DNA of 64,000 nucleotides from UBA5066 sp048500275 (GTDB taxonomy: Bacteria; Acidobacteriota; Thermoanaerobaculia; UBA5066). Position 1 is the first letter of the stretch; each line of letters starts with the position of its first letter. Positions 33,724-41,503 of the stretch are shown here, piece by piece. The stretch covers positions 124,001-188,000 of the forward strand of contig JASNYI010000003.1 in assembly GCA_048500275.1 (NCBI GenBank), given 5' to 3'. The notes beneath the pieces were generated by a model. The model saw only the letters and a list, made by a program, of their open reading frames with translations. It ran no database searches and had not been told where the DNA came from. A program made the position numbers and the translations under genes.

Positions 33724-34316
33724 GCGGTGAGCGTCCCCTTCGTCGAGAGGACCGTCCCCTCCGAGAGGGCGACGGCCTGGCGAAGGGCGCGCGCGGTCGC
33801 CTTGAAGACCGCCTCCGCCGCGTGGTGCGCGTTTCGCCCGCGGAGCACGTCCACGTGGAGGTTCAGCTTCCCGCGGAAGGCGGCCGACTTCCAGAACTCC
33901 TCGACGAGGGCGAACGGGAAGTCGCTCGTGACGAACTGCAGCTCGGGCGTCGACGGCGCCTCGAAGACGAGGTACGGCCGCCCCGAGAGGTCGACGACGC
34001 TCCGCGCGAGCGCCTCGTCGAGCGGGACGTACGAGTGCCCGAAACGGGCGATCCCGGCGCGGTCGCCGAGGGCGCGGTCGAGCGCCTCGCCGAGGGCGAG
34101 CCCCACGTCCTCGACGGTGTGGTGGGCGTCGACGTGGACGTCGCCCGAAGCCTCGACGGCGAGGTCGAACCGGGCGTGCTTCGCCACGGTCTCGAGCATG
34201 TGCGAGAGGAACCCGACCGGCGTCGCGACCCGCGCCTCGCCCGTTCCGTCCAGGTCGAGCGCGAGCGCGATGCTCGTCTCCTTCGTCGTCCGTCTCACCT
34301 CGGCGGTGCGTCTCAC
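33720..34316 (-). CDS. hisB: Imidazoleglycerol-phosphate dehydratase
   Basis: The 198-residue monofunctional dehydratase has the two metal-binding repeats 'DVHVDAHHTVEDVGLALGEA' and 'RGRNAHHAAEAVFKATARAL', plus 'GFLSHMLETVAKHARFDL'. The N-terminal histidinol-phosphate phosphatase domain of E. coli HisB is absent, and no separate phosphatase is in the operon. Two in-frame GTG codons, 34316 and 34298, lie in a short repeated GTGAGACG segment; the first, overlapping the hisC stop, was used. Confidence 0.95.
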   Translation of the reverse strand: MRRTAEVRRTTKETSIALALDLDGTGEARVATPVGFLSHMLETVAKHARFDLAVEASGDVHVDAHHTVEDVGLALGEALDRALGDRAGIARFGHSYVPLDEALARSVVDLSGRPYLVFEAPSTPELQFVTSDFPFALVEEFWKSAAFRGKLNLHVDVLRGRNAHHAAEAVFKATARALRQAVALSEGTVLSTKGTLTA

Positions 34317-35386
34317 AGGACCTCCTTCAGGGTCGAGAGGAAGAGGTCGTTCTCCCCGGGCGTCCCCACCGTCACGCGAAGCGCGTCCGGGACGACCGCG
34401 GTCTGGTCGCGCACGAGGACCCCGCGCGCCCTCAGGTCGCGGAAGACGCGCGCCCCGTCGCCCCCGGGCGGGACGATGAAGAGAAAGTTGGCCCGCGACG
34501 GGGCGACCCGGGCGCCGAGAGAGCGCAGCGCCGCCGCGACCCGCTCGCGCTCGAGGGCGGTTGCCCGGCATCGGCGCCGCACCTCGTCGCGGCCCGCGAG
34601 CGCCGCGAGGGCGACCTCCTCGGCGCCGGTGTCGACGCTGAACGGGAGGATCACCTTGGCAATCTCCTCCCCGACCTCGGGCCGCGCCGCCGCGAAGCCG
34701 ACCCTGAGCCCCGCGATCGCGTACGCCTTCGAGAGCGTCCGGAAGATCACGAGGTTCGGCAGCTCTCCGAGGAGCGGGAGGAGGTCGTCGTCCTCTTCGG
34801 CGAAGTCGACGTAGGCCTGGTCGAGGAGGACGACCGGGGCCACGGCGCAAAGCCGACGGACGAAGTCGCGAGAGAGGGTGCCGCCCGTCGGGTTGTTCGG
34901 CGAGCAGAGGAGCGGGACCTGCCGCTCTCCCTCGGCCGCGCGCGCGAGGAAGACCTCTTCGTCGAGGTGGAAGTCGTCGCCCGTGAGCGGCACCGTCTCG
35001 ACGCGCGCACCGACGATCGCCGCCATCTGCGCGTAGAGCGAGAAGACCGGCGGGGCGAGGAGGAGCGTCCCGCCGCAACCGGCGAAGACCGAGACGGCGG
35101 CGAGGATCGCCTCGCCCGATCCGTTCGACGGGACGACCTGCTCGGGAGAGAGCCCCGCTCCGGCCGCGAGGGCCGCCCGGAGCCGCGGCGCGCCGAACTC
35201 CGGGTAGAGGGCGAAGCGCCGGGCGGCGAGCGCCGCGAGCGCCTCCGCCTTCGCGCCGGCAGGGACGTCCTCCGGGCTCTCGTTGAAGTCGAGCTTGGCG
35301 CGGAGTCCCGGGGGAACGGGCTCGAACCGGTACGCGCGCAGGGCGCGGATCTCGGGCCGCACGGCCGCGAGCGCATCTCGCGTCAC
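34313..35386 (-). CDS. hisC: Histidinol-phosphate aminotransferase
   Basis: The 357-residue PLP fold-type I enzyme transaminates imidazole acetol phosphate. It shows 'KLDFNESPEDVPA', 'VVPSNGSGEAILAAV', 'LLCSPNNPTGGTLS', 'VLLDQAYVDFAEED' and the PLP lysine in 'FRTLSKAYAIAGLRVGFA'. The length is standard. The GTG start overlaps the hisD stop by 4 nt. Confidence 0.94.
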   Translation of the reverse strand: MTRDALAAVRPEIRALRAYRFEPVPPGLRAKLDFNESPEDVPAGAKAEALAALAARRFALYPEFGAPRLRAALAAGAGLSPEQVVPSNGSGEAILAAVSVFAGCGGTLLLAPPVFSLYAQMAAIVGARVETVPLTGDDFHLDEEVFLARAAEGERQVPLLCSPNNPTGGTLSRDFVRRLCAVAPVVLLDQAYVDFAEEDDDLLPLLGELPNLVIFRTLSKAYAIAGLRVGFAAARPEVGEEIAKVILPFSVDTGAEEVALAALAGRDEVRRRCRATALERERVAAALRSLGARVAPSRANFLFIVPPGGDGARVFRDLRARGVLVRDQTAVVPDALRVTVGTPGENDLFLSTLKEVL

Positions 35387-36714
35387 CGGCCCCCTCCCGT
35401 CGCGGCCCCACGCCGCCCGCCCTTCGTCCGCGGCCGGGACGCCGCCGCCGGTCCCCGCAGGTCGAGCGAGCGGGCGTGGGCCTCCAGCCCTTCGAACCGC
35501 GCAAGAGTCGCCGCGGGCGGGCCGAGCTTCCTCGCCGCCGCCGCCGGCACCGACACGCTCCGCCCCCAGCGCAGGAAGTCGCGGACGGAGAGCCCCGAGA
35601 AGCTCCGGGCCGCGCCGCCCGTCGGGAGGACGTGGTTCGGGCCGGCGAGGTAGTCGCCGAAGGCGGTGGGGGTGGCGCTCCCGACGAAGACGGCCCCCGA
35701 GGTCGCCGCGAAGGCCGCCGCGTGGCGTTCCGCCGCGCGGCCCATCAGCTCGACGTGCTCGGCAGCGAGGGCGATGCCCTCCTTCGCCGCCGCGTCGAGC
35801 GCCGCGTAGACGAGGGCGAATCCGTTCGCGGCCAGCGAGGCCCGCGCGGTCCCTTCCGTCGGCAGCCCCTCGAGCTGCCGCGCGACCTCCTCGGCCGCCG
35901 CCTCCGCGAGGTCGCGCCGGTCGGTGAAGAGGATGCAGACGGCGTCCGGGTCGTGCTCGGCCTGCGCCAGGAGGTCTGCCGCGATCCGCGCCGGGTCGGC
36001 CCCCGCGGCGGCGAGGATGAGGACCTCCGACGGACCGGCCGGCATGTCGATCGAGACGAGGCCCGACACGAGGTGCTTGGCCGCGGCGACCCAGCGGTTG
36101 CCGGGGCCGACGACCTTCATGCACCCGCCCACGGAGACGAGCCCGGCGATGCCGTGTGCCCCTCCGGCGAGGAGGACCTCGTCGACACCCAGCTCCGCGA
36201 GCGCCCAGCGCAGCTCGCGGCTCTCGCGGAAGGCGCGCGGGGGCGTCGCCACGACGATCCTCTTCGCGCCGGCGACACGCGCGGGGACGACGCCCATCAG
36301 GAGCGAGGACGGGTAGAAGGCGCGGCCGCCGGGGACGTAGACCCCGACCGCCTCGTGCGGCACCGGCTTCTCGACGAACGCCACGCCGAGCGCGTCGCGG
36401 AAGGCGAAGCCCTTCGGGAGCTGCCGGCGGTGATACGCCTCGAGGCGGCGGCGCGCGAGGCGGAAGGCCGCGGCGAACGCCGGGTCGACGTCCTTCTCGC
36501 GGCGCGGATTCGCGAGGAGCCCCTTCTCCGGGACCGTCTCGCCGTCGAGTTCCCTGACGAACCGGGCCAGCTCGGCCCGCCCTCCCGAGAGGACCGCCTC
36601 GACGATCGGCAGGGCCTCGCGGAGCGTCGCGAAGTCGGGCGAGAGGCGGCGGGCGCGGAGCCGGGCGAGGAGCGCCCGCCCCCCGCGGGACGCCGAGGAG
36701 GCGACCTTCAGCAC
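35383..36714 (-). CDS. hisD: Histidinol dehydrogenase
   Basis: The 443-residue NAD- and zinc-dependent enzyme catalyses the last two oxidations to histidine. Motifs: 'VGVYVPGGRAFYPSSLLMG' (about 123-141), 'GGAHGIAGL', 'VVGPGNRWVAAAKHLVSG', 'IDMPAGPSEVLILA', 'QAEHDPDAV' and 'AEHVELM'. A basic tail of about 25 residues follows. The GTG start at 36714 overlaps the hisZG stop by 7 nt. Confidence 0.95.
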   Translation of the reverse strand: MLKVASSASRGGRALLARLRARRLSPDFATLREALPIVEAVLSGGRAELARFVRELDGETVPEKGLLANPRREKDVDPAFAAAFRLARRRLEAYHRRQLPKGFAFRDALGVAFVEKPVPHEAVGVYVPGGRAFYPSSLLMGVVPARVAGAKRIVVATPPRAFRESRELRWALAELGVDEVLLAGGAHGIAGLVSVGGCMKVVGPGNRWVAAAKHLVSGLVSIDMPAGPSEVLILAAAGADPARIAADLLAQAEHDPDAVCILFTDRRDLAEAAAEEVARQLEGLPTEGTARASLAANGFALVYAALDAAAKEGIALAAEHVELMGRAAERHAAAFAATSGAVFVGSATPTAFGDYLAGPNHVLPTGGAARSFSGLSVRDFLRWGRSVSVPAAAARKLGPPAATLARFEGLEAHARSLDLRGPAAASRPRTKGGRRGAATGGGR

Positions 36715-38336
36715 GGCGCCTCCACCTTCGCCGAGAGGCGCGAGACGAGCTCGGCCACCTCGGCGCGCCGCTCGACGAGCGCCCGGTTCCCTACGATGAA
36801 CGTCGCCCGGCTCGGCAGGATCGTCTCGATCTCCTCGAGACCGTGGGCGGCCATCGTCGAGCCGGTCTCGATCAGGTCGACGACGACGTCGGTCAGCTTC
36901 AGCGCGACGGCGAGCTCGACCGAGCCCGCGAGCGGGACGACCTCGTGCGGCACCTTCCTCGCGTCGAAGTACCGCTCCGCGAGGCGCCGGTACTTCGTGC
37001 CGACGCGCACGGGGTGCCCGTTCGGCCGGAAGCCCTCCCCCGCCCGCCCGATGAGGGCCAGCCGGCAGGCGCCGTACGGCAGCTCGAGCGGCTCGCAGAT
37101 TTCCTCACCCGATTCCTCGATCCGGTCGCTCCCGACCACGCCCGCGTCGGCGCCGCCGAAGGCGACGTAGGTCGGCACGTCGTCGTCCTTGAGGAGGAGG
37201 AGCTCGAAGCGCCCGCTGCGGTCGGGGAGGAGGAGCCTGCGCCCGTCGCTCTCGGGGAAGTCGGCGCCGGCGGCGCGCAGCAGGTCGAGCGTCTTCGGCA
37301 GGAGCCGGCCCTTCCCCGTCGCGATCCGGAAGGGACGCGGCACGGAGGGGGCGTCGGCGGCCGCCTCGACGGCGGCTGCGAGCGCCTCGAGGCCGACGCA
37401 GAAACCGACGGCGGGGGCCCCCGGCCCGAAGCGGCCGAGGAGCCCGTCGTAGCGGCCCCCGCCCGCGAGCGGACCCCCTCCCCCTCTCGCGTCGAGGGCG
37501 AAGGTGAACCCTGTGTAGTAAGGCGCAATCGGCGTTCCGGCCAGGTCGACGACGACCTCGAGGCCCGGACGCGCCTCGCGCGCCGCCCGTGCCGCCGCGA
37601 AGAGCGAGCGCGCGGCCCCGGCGAGGACGGGGAGGGCGAAGAGGGGGGACTCCGGGTCGAACCCGGCGAGAAGGGCCACCGCCACCTCGTCGGCCGCCTC
37701 GGGCTCCGCGCCCGCCTTCCGAAGCCGCTGGGCGAGGCGGCCGACGCGCCGGGCGCGGGCGTCGGCGAGAGCCGCGTCGAGCGTGCTCTTCTTCCGGCTC
37801 ACGAGGCCGGGCGCGACGGCCGCGAGGAGCGCCGGGAGGAGCCCGGCCCACCCGAGGGTCAGGCAGAGGCACCCGGCCGGCACCGGGGCCACCGCCTCGA
37901 GAAGCGTGCGGAGCATCCGGAGGTCGGCCTCGAAGGAGCCGTCGCCGTAGAGCTCGGCTCCCACCTGGGCGAACTCGCGCGGCCGGCCCACCCCCGACGG
38001 CTCGTCGCGGACGACGTCGCCGCGGTAGAAGAAGGCGACCGGCATCGGCATCCCCGCGAGTCGGGGGGCGACGACGCGCGCGGCCATCGGCGTGAAGTCG
38101 GCCCTGAGCGCGAGGAGCTCGCCGCCCCGGTCGACGAAGCGGTAGAGACGCTCGTCCCCCTCCGCCGTGACGCCGTCGTAGGGCGACGCGAAGTCGAGGA
38201 CCGGGAGGATCGTCTCGCGAAACCCGTCGTCCACGAGGGTTCGGACGACGGTGTCCTCCACCCGTCGGCGGCGCTCGGCCGAGTCGAAGAGGAGCGCCTG
38301 GACGCCGCGCGGGAGGTTCGGGGAGGGAGAATTCAC
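36708..38336 (-). CDS. hisZG: HisZ-HisG fusion: ATP phosphoribosyltransferase regulatory and catalytic subunits
   Basis: A single 542-residue frame joins HisZ (about 1-330; histidyl-tRNA-synthetase-like, 'YRFVDRGGELLALRADFTP', 'FFYRGDVVRDEPSGVGRPRE', 'AGGGRYDGLLGRFG') to short-form HisG (about 335-542; 'ADAGVVGSDRIEE', 'VRVGTKYRRLAERYF', PRPP loop 'VVDLIETGSTMAAHGLEE'). Normally these are separate proteins that form a hetero-octamer catalysing and feedback-regulating the first committed step. The linker is only a few residues ('ADAPSVPRPF'). The GTG overlaps the aroDE stop by 4 nt. Confidence 0.93.
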   Translation of the reverse strand: MNSPSPNLPRGVQALLFDSAERRRRVEDTVVRTLVDDGFRETILPVLDFASPYDGVTAEGDERLYRFVDRGGELLALRADFTPMAARVVAPRLAGMPMPVAFFYRGDVVRDEPSGVGRPREFAQVGAELYGDGSFEADLRMLRTLLEAVAPVPAGCLCLTLGWAGLLPALLAAVAPGLVSRKKSTLDAALADARARRVGRLAQRLRKAGAEPEAADEVAVALLAGFDPESPLFALPVLAGAARSLFAAARAAREARPGLEVVVDLAGTPIAPYYTGFTFALDARGGGGPLAGGGRYDGLLGRFGPGAPAVGFCVGLEALAAAVEAAADAPSVPRPFRIATGKGRLLPKTLDLLRAAGADFPESDGRRLLLPDRSGRFELLLLKDDDVPTYVAFGGADAGVVGSDRIEESGEEICEPLELPYGACRLALIGRAGEGFRPNGHPVRVGTKYRRLAERYFDARKVPHEVVPLAGSVELAVALKLTDVVVDLIETGSTMAAHGLEEIETILPSRATFIVGNRALVERRAEVAELVSRLSAKVEAPC

Positions 38337-39826
38337 GGGTTCACCTCGAAGAGAGATCGGACGCGGGCCGGGAGGCGCGCGGCGAGAGTCGCCGCGTCGA
38401 CCGGGAGGCCCGTGAAGAGGGCCGACTGCCCGGCCGCCTGGGAGAGGAGCAGGGAGAAGCCGTCGACGAGCCGCGCGCCTCGGCGAAGCGCCTCGCGGGA
38501 GAACGCCGTCCCACCGGGCCGGTAGGGGGCGTCGAGCGCGAGGACTCCCGGACCGAGAAGCGCCCCGTCGCACGGCAGGGGGTCCGATTCGTCGAGACCG
38601 AGCGAGGTGGCGTTCACCACCACCCCGTACGGGAGGCCCGAGGCCGCCGGATTCGACACGGCGCGCGCACCGGACGCGGAGGCGAGCGCCGCCCCGCGCT
38701 GCGGCGTCCGGGCCGCCACGTCGACCGAGTACCCGCGCTCCACGAGAGCCTCGACGGCCGCGCGCGCCATTCCGCCCGCACCGAGGACGAGGGCGGCGCC
38801 TGCCTCCGGCGCCGGCGGGATCGCGGCGAGGAGTGCGTCGCGGTCGGTGTTCGCCGCCGAGAGGGGCCTGCCGCCGTCGAAGAGGAGCGTGTTCGCGACG
38901 CTTCCGGCCGCCCCGCCGGAGAACGCCGAGGCCTCCTCCTTGAACGGGATCGTGACCGACGCGCCGCGCAGCGGGAGGCCCAGCTCCTCGAAAGCGCTAC
39001 GAAGCAACGGGAGCTCCTCGCCCAGCGAGGCGAGCGCGACGGGAACGTAGAGCGCCGGGAGGCCGAGGGCTTCGAAGGCCGCGTTGTGGATCGCGGGCGA
39101 GAAGGAGTGCGATACGCGGCCCCCGAGGAGGGCGAAGAGCGCCTCGGCGGTGCGCCGTCTTCCGACGCCGTAGACGTCGAGGAGGTCCGCCGCGGGGAGC
39201 TGGCCCGAAGCGGTCGCCTCGCCCGGGAGCGCGGCGCCGAAGGAGAGCGCGGCGCCGAAGTACGGCGAGAGGGCGCGCGTGACGAGGCCCGCCTCGCCCA
39301 TGCCGAAGGCCGCGAGCCGGCCGCCGGCGCGCGACGCCTGGAGCCGCAGGAGACGCAGCGCGTCGCCGAGGCCGCGGGCCGTCGGAACGACCTTGACGGT
39401 GCGTGCTCCGGTCCACTCCATTCGCGCGGCGAGCTCCTCGAGGTCGTCCGGCACGCCGTCGACGTCGTGGGCCGAAACGACGACGCGTTCCGCCGGGAGG
39501 CCGAGGAGTCCGCCGCCGCCGCGGGCGTACTCGACGTCCGCGAGGTCGAATCCGGCGTCGAGGGCGGCCGCCAGGAGCGCGGCCGCGTCGGCCGTGGGGC
39601 CCTCGTACCTCCCCCCCTCGCCGCGCGAGCGAAGCGTGGCGAGAAGTATCCGGCCCGAGAACGCCGCCCTGAGGCCCGGGAGGTCGGGCGGCTCGAGCAG
39701 CGCGTCGAGCCGCAGCTCGACGGCCGGGATCCGGTCGTCGACGCGGCGCGAGGCCTCGAAGAGACCCGCGTTCGTGGCTCGGCCCAGCGAGCCGACGAGA
39801 AGCGTCCTTTCTGCCGTGAGACCCAA
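38333..39826 (-). CDS. aroDE: Bifunctional 3-dehydroquinate dehydratase (type I) / shikimate dehydrogenase
   Basis: The 497-residue fusion has type I AroD (about 1-222; Glu in 'AVELRLDALLE', His in 'VVSAHDVDG', Schiff-base Lys in 'ARTVKVVPTARG') and AroE (about 228-497; 'RVSHSFSPAIHNAAFEALGL', 'VTIPFKEEA', 'AANTDRDALL', 'VLGAGGMARAAVEAL', 'NATSLGLDESDPL'). It makes shikimate for chorismate, the tryptophan precursor. It is the first gene of the superoperon. TTG 39826 is 8 nt after GAGGGGG, which lies inside the attenuator's terminator stem. Confidence 0.92.
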   Translation of the reverse strand: MGLTAERTLLVGSLGRATNAGLFEASRRVDDRIPAVELRLDALLEPPDLPGLRAAFSGRILLATLRSRGEGGRYEGPTADAAALLAAALDAGFDLADVEYARGGGGLLGLPAERVVVSAHDVDGVPDDLEELAARMEWTGARTVKVVPTARGLGDALRLLRLQASRAGGRLAAFGMGEAGLVTRALSPYFGAALSFGAALPGEATASGQLPAADLLDVYGVGRRRTAEALFALLGGRVSHSFSPAIHNAAFEALGLPALYVPVALASLGEELPLLRSAFEELGLPLRGASVTIPFKEEASAFSGGAAGSVANTLLFDGGRPLSAANTDRDALLAAIPPAPEAGAALVLGAGGMARAAVEALVERGYSVDVAARTPQRGAALASASGARAVSNPAASGLPYGVVVNATSLGLDESDPLPCDGALLGPGVLALDAPYRPGGTAFSREALRRGARLVDGFSLLLSQAAGQSALFTGLPVDAATLAARLPARVRSLFEVNP

Positions 39827-39857
39827 AACGAAAACCCCCTCGGTCGTCCGAGGGGGT
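39825..39857 (-). terminator. Intrinsic terminator of the his-trp leader (attenuator)
   Basis: On the minus strand a 9-bp stem CCCCCTCGG/CCGAGGGGG (39856-39848 with 39843-39835, loop ACGA) is extended by one A-T pair and followed by TTTTCGTTTT (39834-39825). Its 3' arm also contains the aroDE Shine-Dalgarno, and the aroDE TTG start begins in the second T run. It lies between the leader peptide and aroDE, as an attenuator should. Confidence 0.88.
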
Positions 39858-39929
39858 CGTTTCGCGGTTCAATCTCTCTGCCCCGCACCCTCGGACGACT
39901 CGCGTCCGACGAGCGCGTGGCGCTCGCCG
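39843..39929 (-). promoter_or_regulatory. Mutually exclusive antiterminator and anti-antiterminator hairpins
   Basis: Three overlapping pairings precede the terminator. A:B is a 10-bp stem (39929-39920 with 39916-39907, one G-U pair, loop CAC). B:C pairs TCGGACG (39909-39903) with CGTCCGA (39897-39891). C:D is a perfect 12-bp pairing of GTCGTCCGAGGG (39899-39888) with CCCTCGGACGAC (39854-39843), which removes the terminator's 5' arm. A:B competes with B:C, B:C with C:D, and C:D with the terminator, the logic of ribosome-mediated attenuation. Pairings were found by eye, not by folding. Confidence 0.8.
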
Positions 39930-39932
39930 TCG

Positions 39933-39974
39933 CTAACCGTGATGCCAGTGCCAGAGGACCGGGGCGAACGTCAT
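39933..39974 (-). CDS. his-trp operon leader peptide MTFAPVLWHWHHG
   Basis: A 13-codon gene, ATG 39974 to TAG 39933, encodes MTFAPVLWHWHHG. Five consecutive codons (8-12) are Trp-His-Trp-His-His, the amino acids made by the downstream operon. The stop falls 4 nt before the first attenuator arm, so a ribosome finishing the peptide would cover arm A, while one stalled at Trp or His codons would leave it largely free. There is no Shine-Dalgarno, but the inferred promoter places the ATG at or within a few bases of the transcript start, so it is probably translated leaderless. No other start codon is close in frame. Confidence 0.88.
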   Translation of the reverse strand: MTFAPVLWHWHHG

Positions 39975-39983
39975 CGGAGGCGG

Positions 39984-40013
39984 ATTCTGGGGGGAGCCCC
40001 GGGAGCCTGTCAA
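39984..40013 (-). promoter_or_regulatory. Promoter of the his-trp superoperon
   Basis: Minus-strand TTGACA (40013-40008) is followed after 18 bp by CAGAAT (39989-39984). The -10 ends 9 nt before the leader-peptide ATG. The -35 overlaps the cysS stop codon. No other promoter-sized gap exists before trpA. Confidence 0.72.
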
Positions 40014-41422
40014 CCCTTCCGGCGCCAGCGGACTCCCTGAGGGGTGTCCTCGAGAAGGATGCCGCGGGCCGCCAGCTCGTCGCGGATCGCGTCGGAGGCG
40101 GCGAAGTCGCGCCTCTTGCGGGCCTCCAGTCGCGCGGTGATCTTCGCCTCGATTTCCTCCTCGAGCGAGGCGGCCTCCCCTTCGGGGAGGACGCCGAGGA
40201 CACCGTCCGCCTCTCGCAGGAAGGCCCGGGCGGCCGCCGCGTCCGCCGGGGCGAGCTGGCCCGCCTCGAGCGCCGTGTTCGCTTCCTTGACGAAGCCGAA
40301 GAGGGCGCCGAGGGCCGCGGCGGAGTTCAGGTCGTCCTCCCAGCCGGCCCGCACGGCGGCGCGCGCCTCGTCGGTCCTGGCCGCGAAGGCGTCGGAAGCC
40401 GCAGCCTCGGCGTCGCCCGCGCGCTCTCCGAGCCGGGCGTCGAGCGACTCGAGCCGCTCCACGGCCGAAGCGGCCCCGTGGAGCGCGTCGAACGTGAAGT
40501 TCAGCTTCTGCCGGTAGGGGACCGATAGGAGGAGGTAGCGGATCGCCCGGGGGGAGTAGCCGCGGGAGAGGACGTCGGGGAGCGTGTAGAAGTTCCCCTT
40601 CGACTTCGCCATCTTCTCGCCGTCGACGATGAGGTGCTCGGCGTGGAGCCACGTCCTGACGAACGTCTTTCCCGTCGCGCCCTCGCTCTGGGCGATCTCG
40701 TTCTCGTGGTGGGGAAAGATGTTGTCGACGGCGCCCGTGTGGATGTCGAGCGTCTCGCCGAGGTACTTCATCGCCATCGCCGAGCACTCGAGGTGCCAGC
40801 CGGGCCGCCCCCTGCCGAGCTCCGTCTCCCAGAGCGCCGACTCGGGCTCCCCTTCCTTCGCCCCCTTCCAGACGGCGAAGTCGCGGACGTCCTCCTTCTC
40901 GTACTCGTCGTCGGCGACTCGCGCCCCCCGCTTCATGGAGGAGAGGTCGACCCGCGAGAGCTTCCCGTACGCCGGGAACGACGCGATGCGGAACCAGATC
41001 GTGCCGTCGCTTTCGTAGGTGTGACCTCTCTCCGTCAGCCTCTTCACGATCTCGACCATCTCGGGGACGTGGTCCGTCGCGCGCGGGTAGACGGCCGCCG
41101 GTTGGACGCCGAGCGTCTTCAGGTCCTCGAAGAAGGTCGCGATGTGCCGGTCGGTGAACTCCCGGAGCGGCAGCCCCTCGGCCACCGCGCCCCGGATCGT
41201 CTTGTCGTCGATGTCGGTCAGGTTCATCACCTGGGTCACCGTGAAGCCGAGGCTCCGGAACGCCCGGCACATGACGTCCTCCCAGACGAACGTCCGGAGG
41301 TTCCCGATGTGGACCCGGTTGTAGACGGTCGGGCCGCAGGTGTAGAGGCCGATCCGGCCGGGGACGAGTGGCTGGAAGTCGACCAGGGAACGGGCCGCAG
41401 TATCGAAAAGGCGCAGGCTCAC
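40010..41422 (-). CDS. cysS: Cysteinyl-tRNA synthetase
   Basis: The 470-residue class I synthetase charges tRNA-Cys. It shows 'YTCGPTVYNRVHIGNLRTFV' (zinc Cys and HIGH variant HIGN, about 27-46), 'PGWHLECSAMAMKYLG', 'NIFPHHENEIAQSE' (zinc ligands) and 'DGEKMAKSKGNF' (KMSKS loop). The DALR-like C-terminal domain ends in 'GVRWRRKG'. The GTG start follows a promoter whose -10 is 8 nt away. It lies directly upstream of the his-trp leader but is separated by that promoter. Confidence 0.95.
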   Translation of the reverse strand: MSLRLFDTAARSLVDFQPLVPGRIGLYTCGPTVYNRVHIGNLRTFVWEDVMCRAFRSLGFTVTQVMNLTDIDDKTIRGAVAEGLPLREFTDRHIATFFEDLKTLGVQPAAVYPRATDHVPEMVEIVKRLTERGHTYESDGTIWFRIASFPAYGKLSRVDLSSMKRGARVADDEYEKEDVRDFAVWKGAKEGEPESALWETELGRGRPGWHLECSAMAMKYLGETLDIHTGAVDNIFPHHENEIAQSEGATGKTFVRTWLHAEHLIVDGEKMAKSKGNFYTLPDVLSRGYSPRAIRYLLLSVPYRQKLNFTFDALHGAASAVERLESLDARLGERAGDAEAAASDAFAARTDEARAAVRAGWEDDLNSAAALGALFGFVKEANTALEAGQLAPADAAAARAFLREADGVLGVLPEGEAASLEEEIEAKITARLEARKRRDFAASDAIRDELAARGILLEDTPQGVRWRRKG

Positions 41423-41430
41423 AGCCCCGG

Positions 41431-41459
41431 ATTCTCGTCGCGGAGGGGGCGCATCGCAA
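41431..41459 (-). promoter_or_regulatory. Promoter of cysS, probably leaderless
   Basis: Minus-strand TTGCGA (41459-41454), a 17-bp spacer and GAGAAT (41436-41431) end 8 nt before the GTG at 41422. Transcription would begin at or next to the start codon. Confidence 0.6.
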
Positions 41460-41464
41460 TCTCC

Positions 41465-41493
41465 TTGACGACCCCGCCCCGACGAGGGATAAC
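41465..41493 (+). promoter_or_regulatory. Promoter of the receiver-GAF gene, near-leaderless
   Basis: TTGACG (41465-41470), a 17-bp spacer and GATAAC (41488-41493) end 10 nt before the ATG at 41504. It overlaps the start of the divergent cysS promoter region, so the two could compete. Confidence 0.6.
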
Positions 41494-41503
41494 GCCCCTT
41501 CGC

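Noticed and set aside
39860..39990. T-box or protein-bound (TRAP-like) leader instead of a peptide attenuator
   Set aside because: No T-box consensus and no run of GAG/UAG triplets were seen, whereas a W/H-rich leader peptide and nested alternative hairpins are present.
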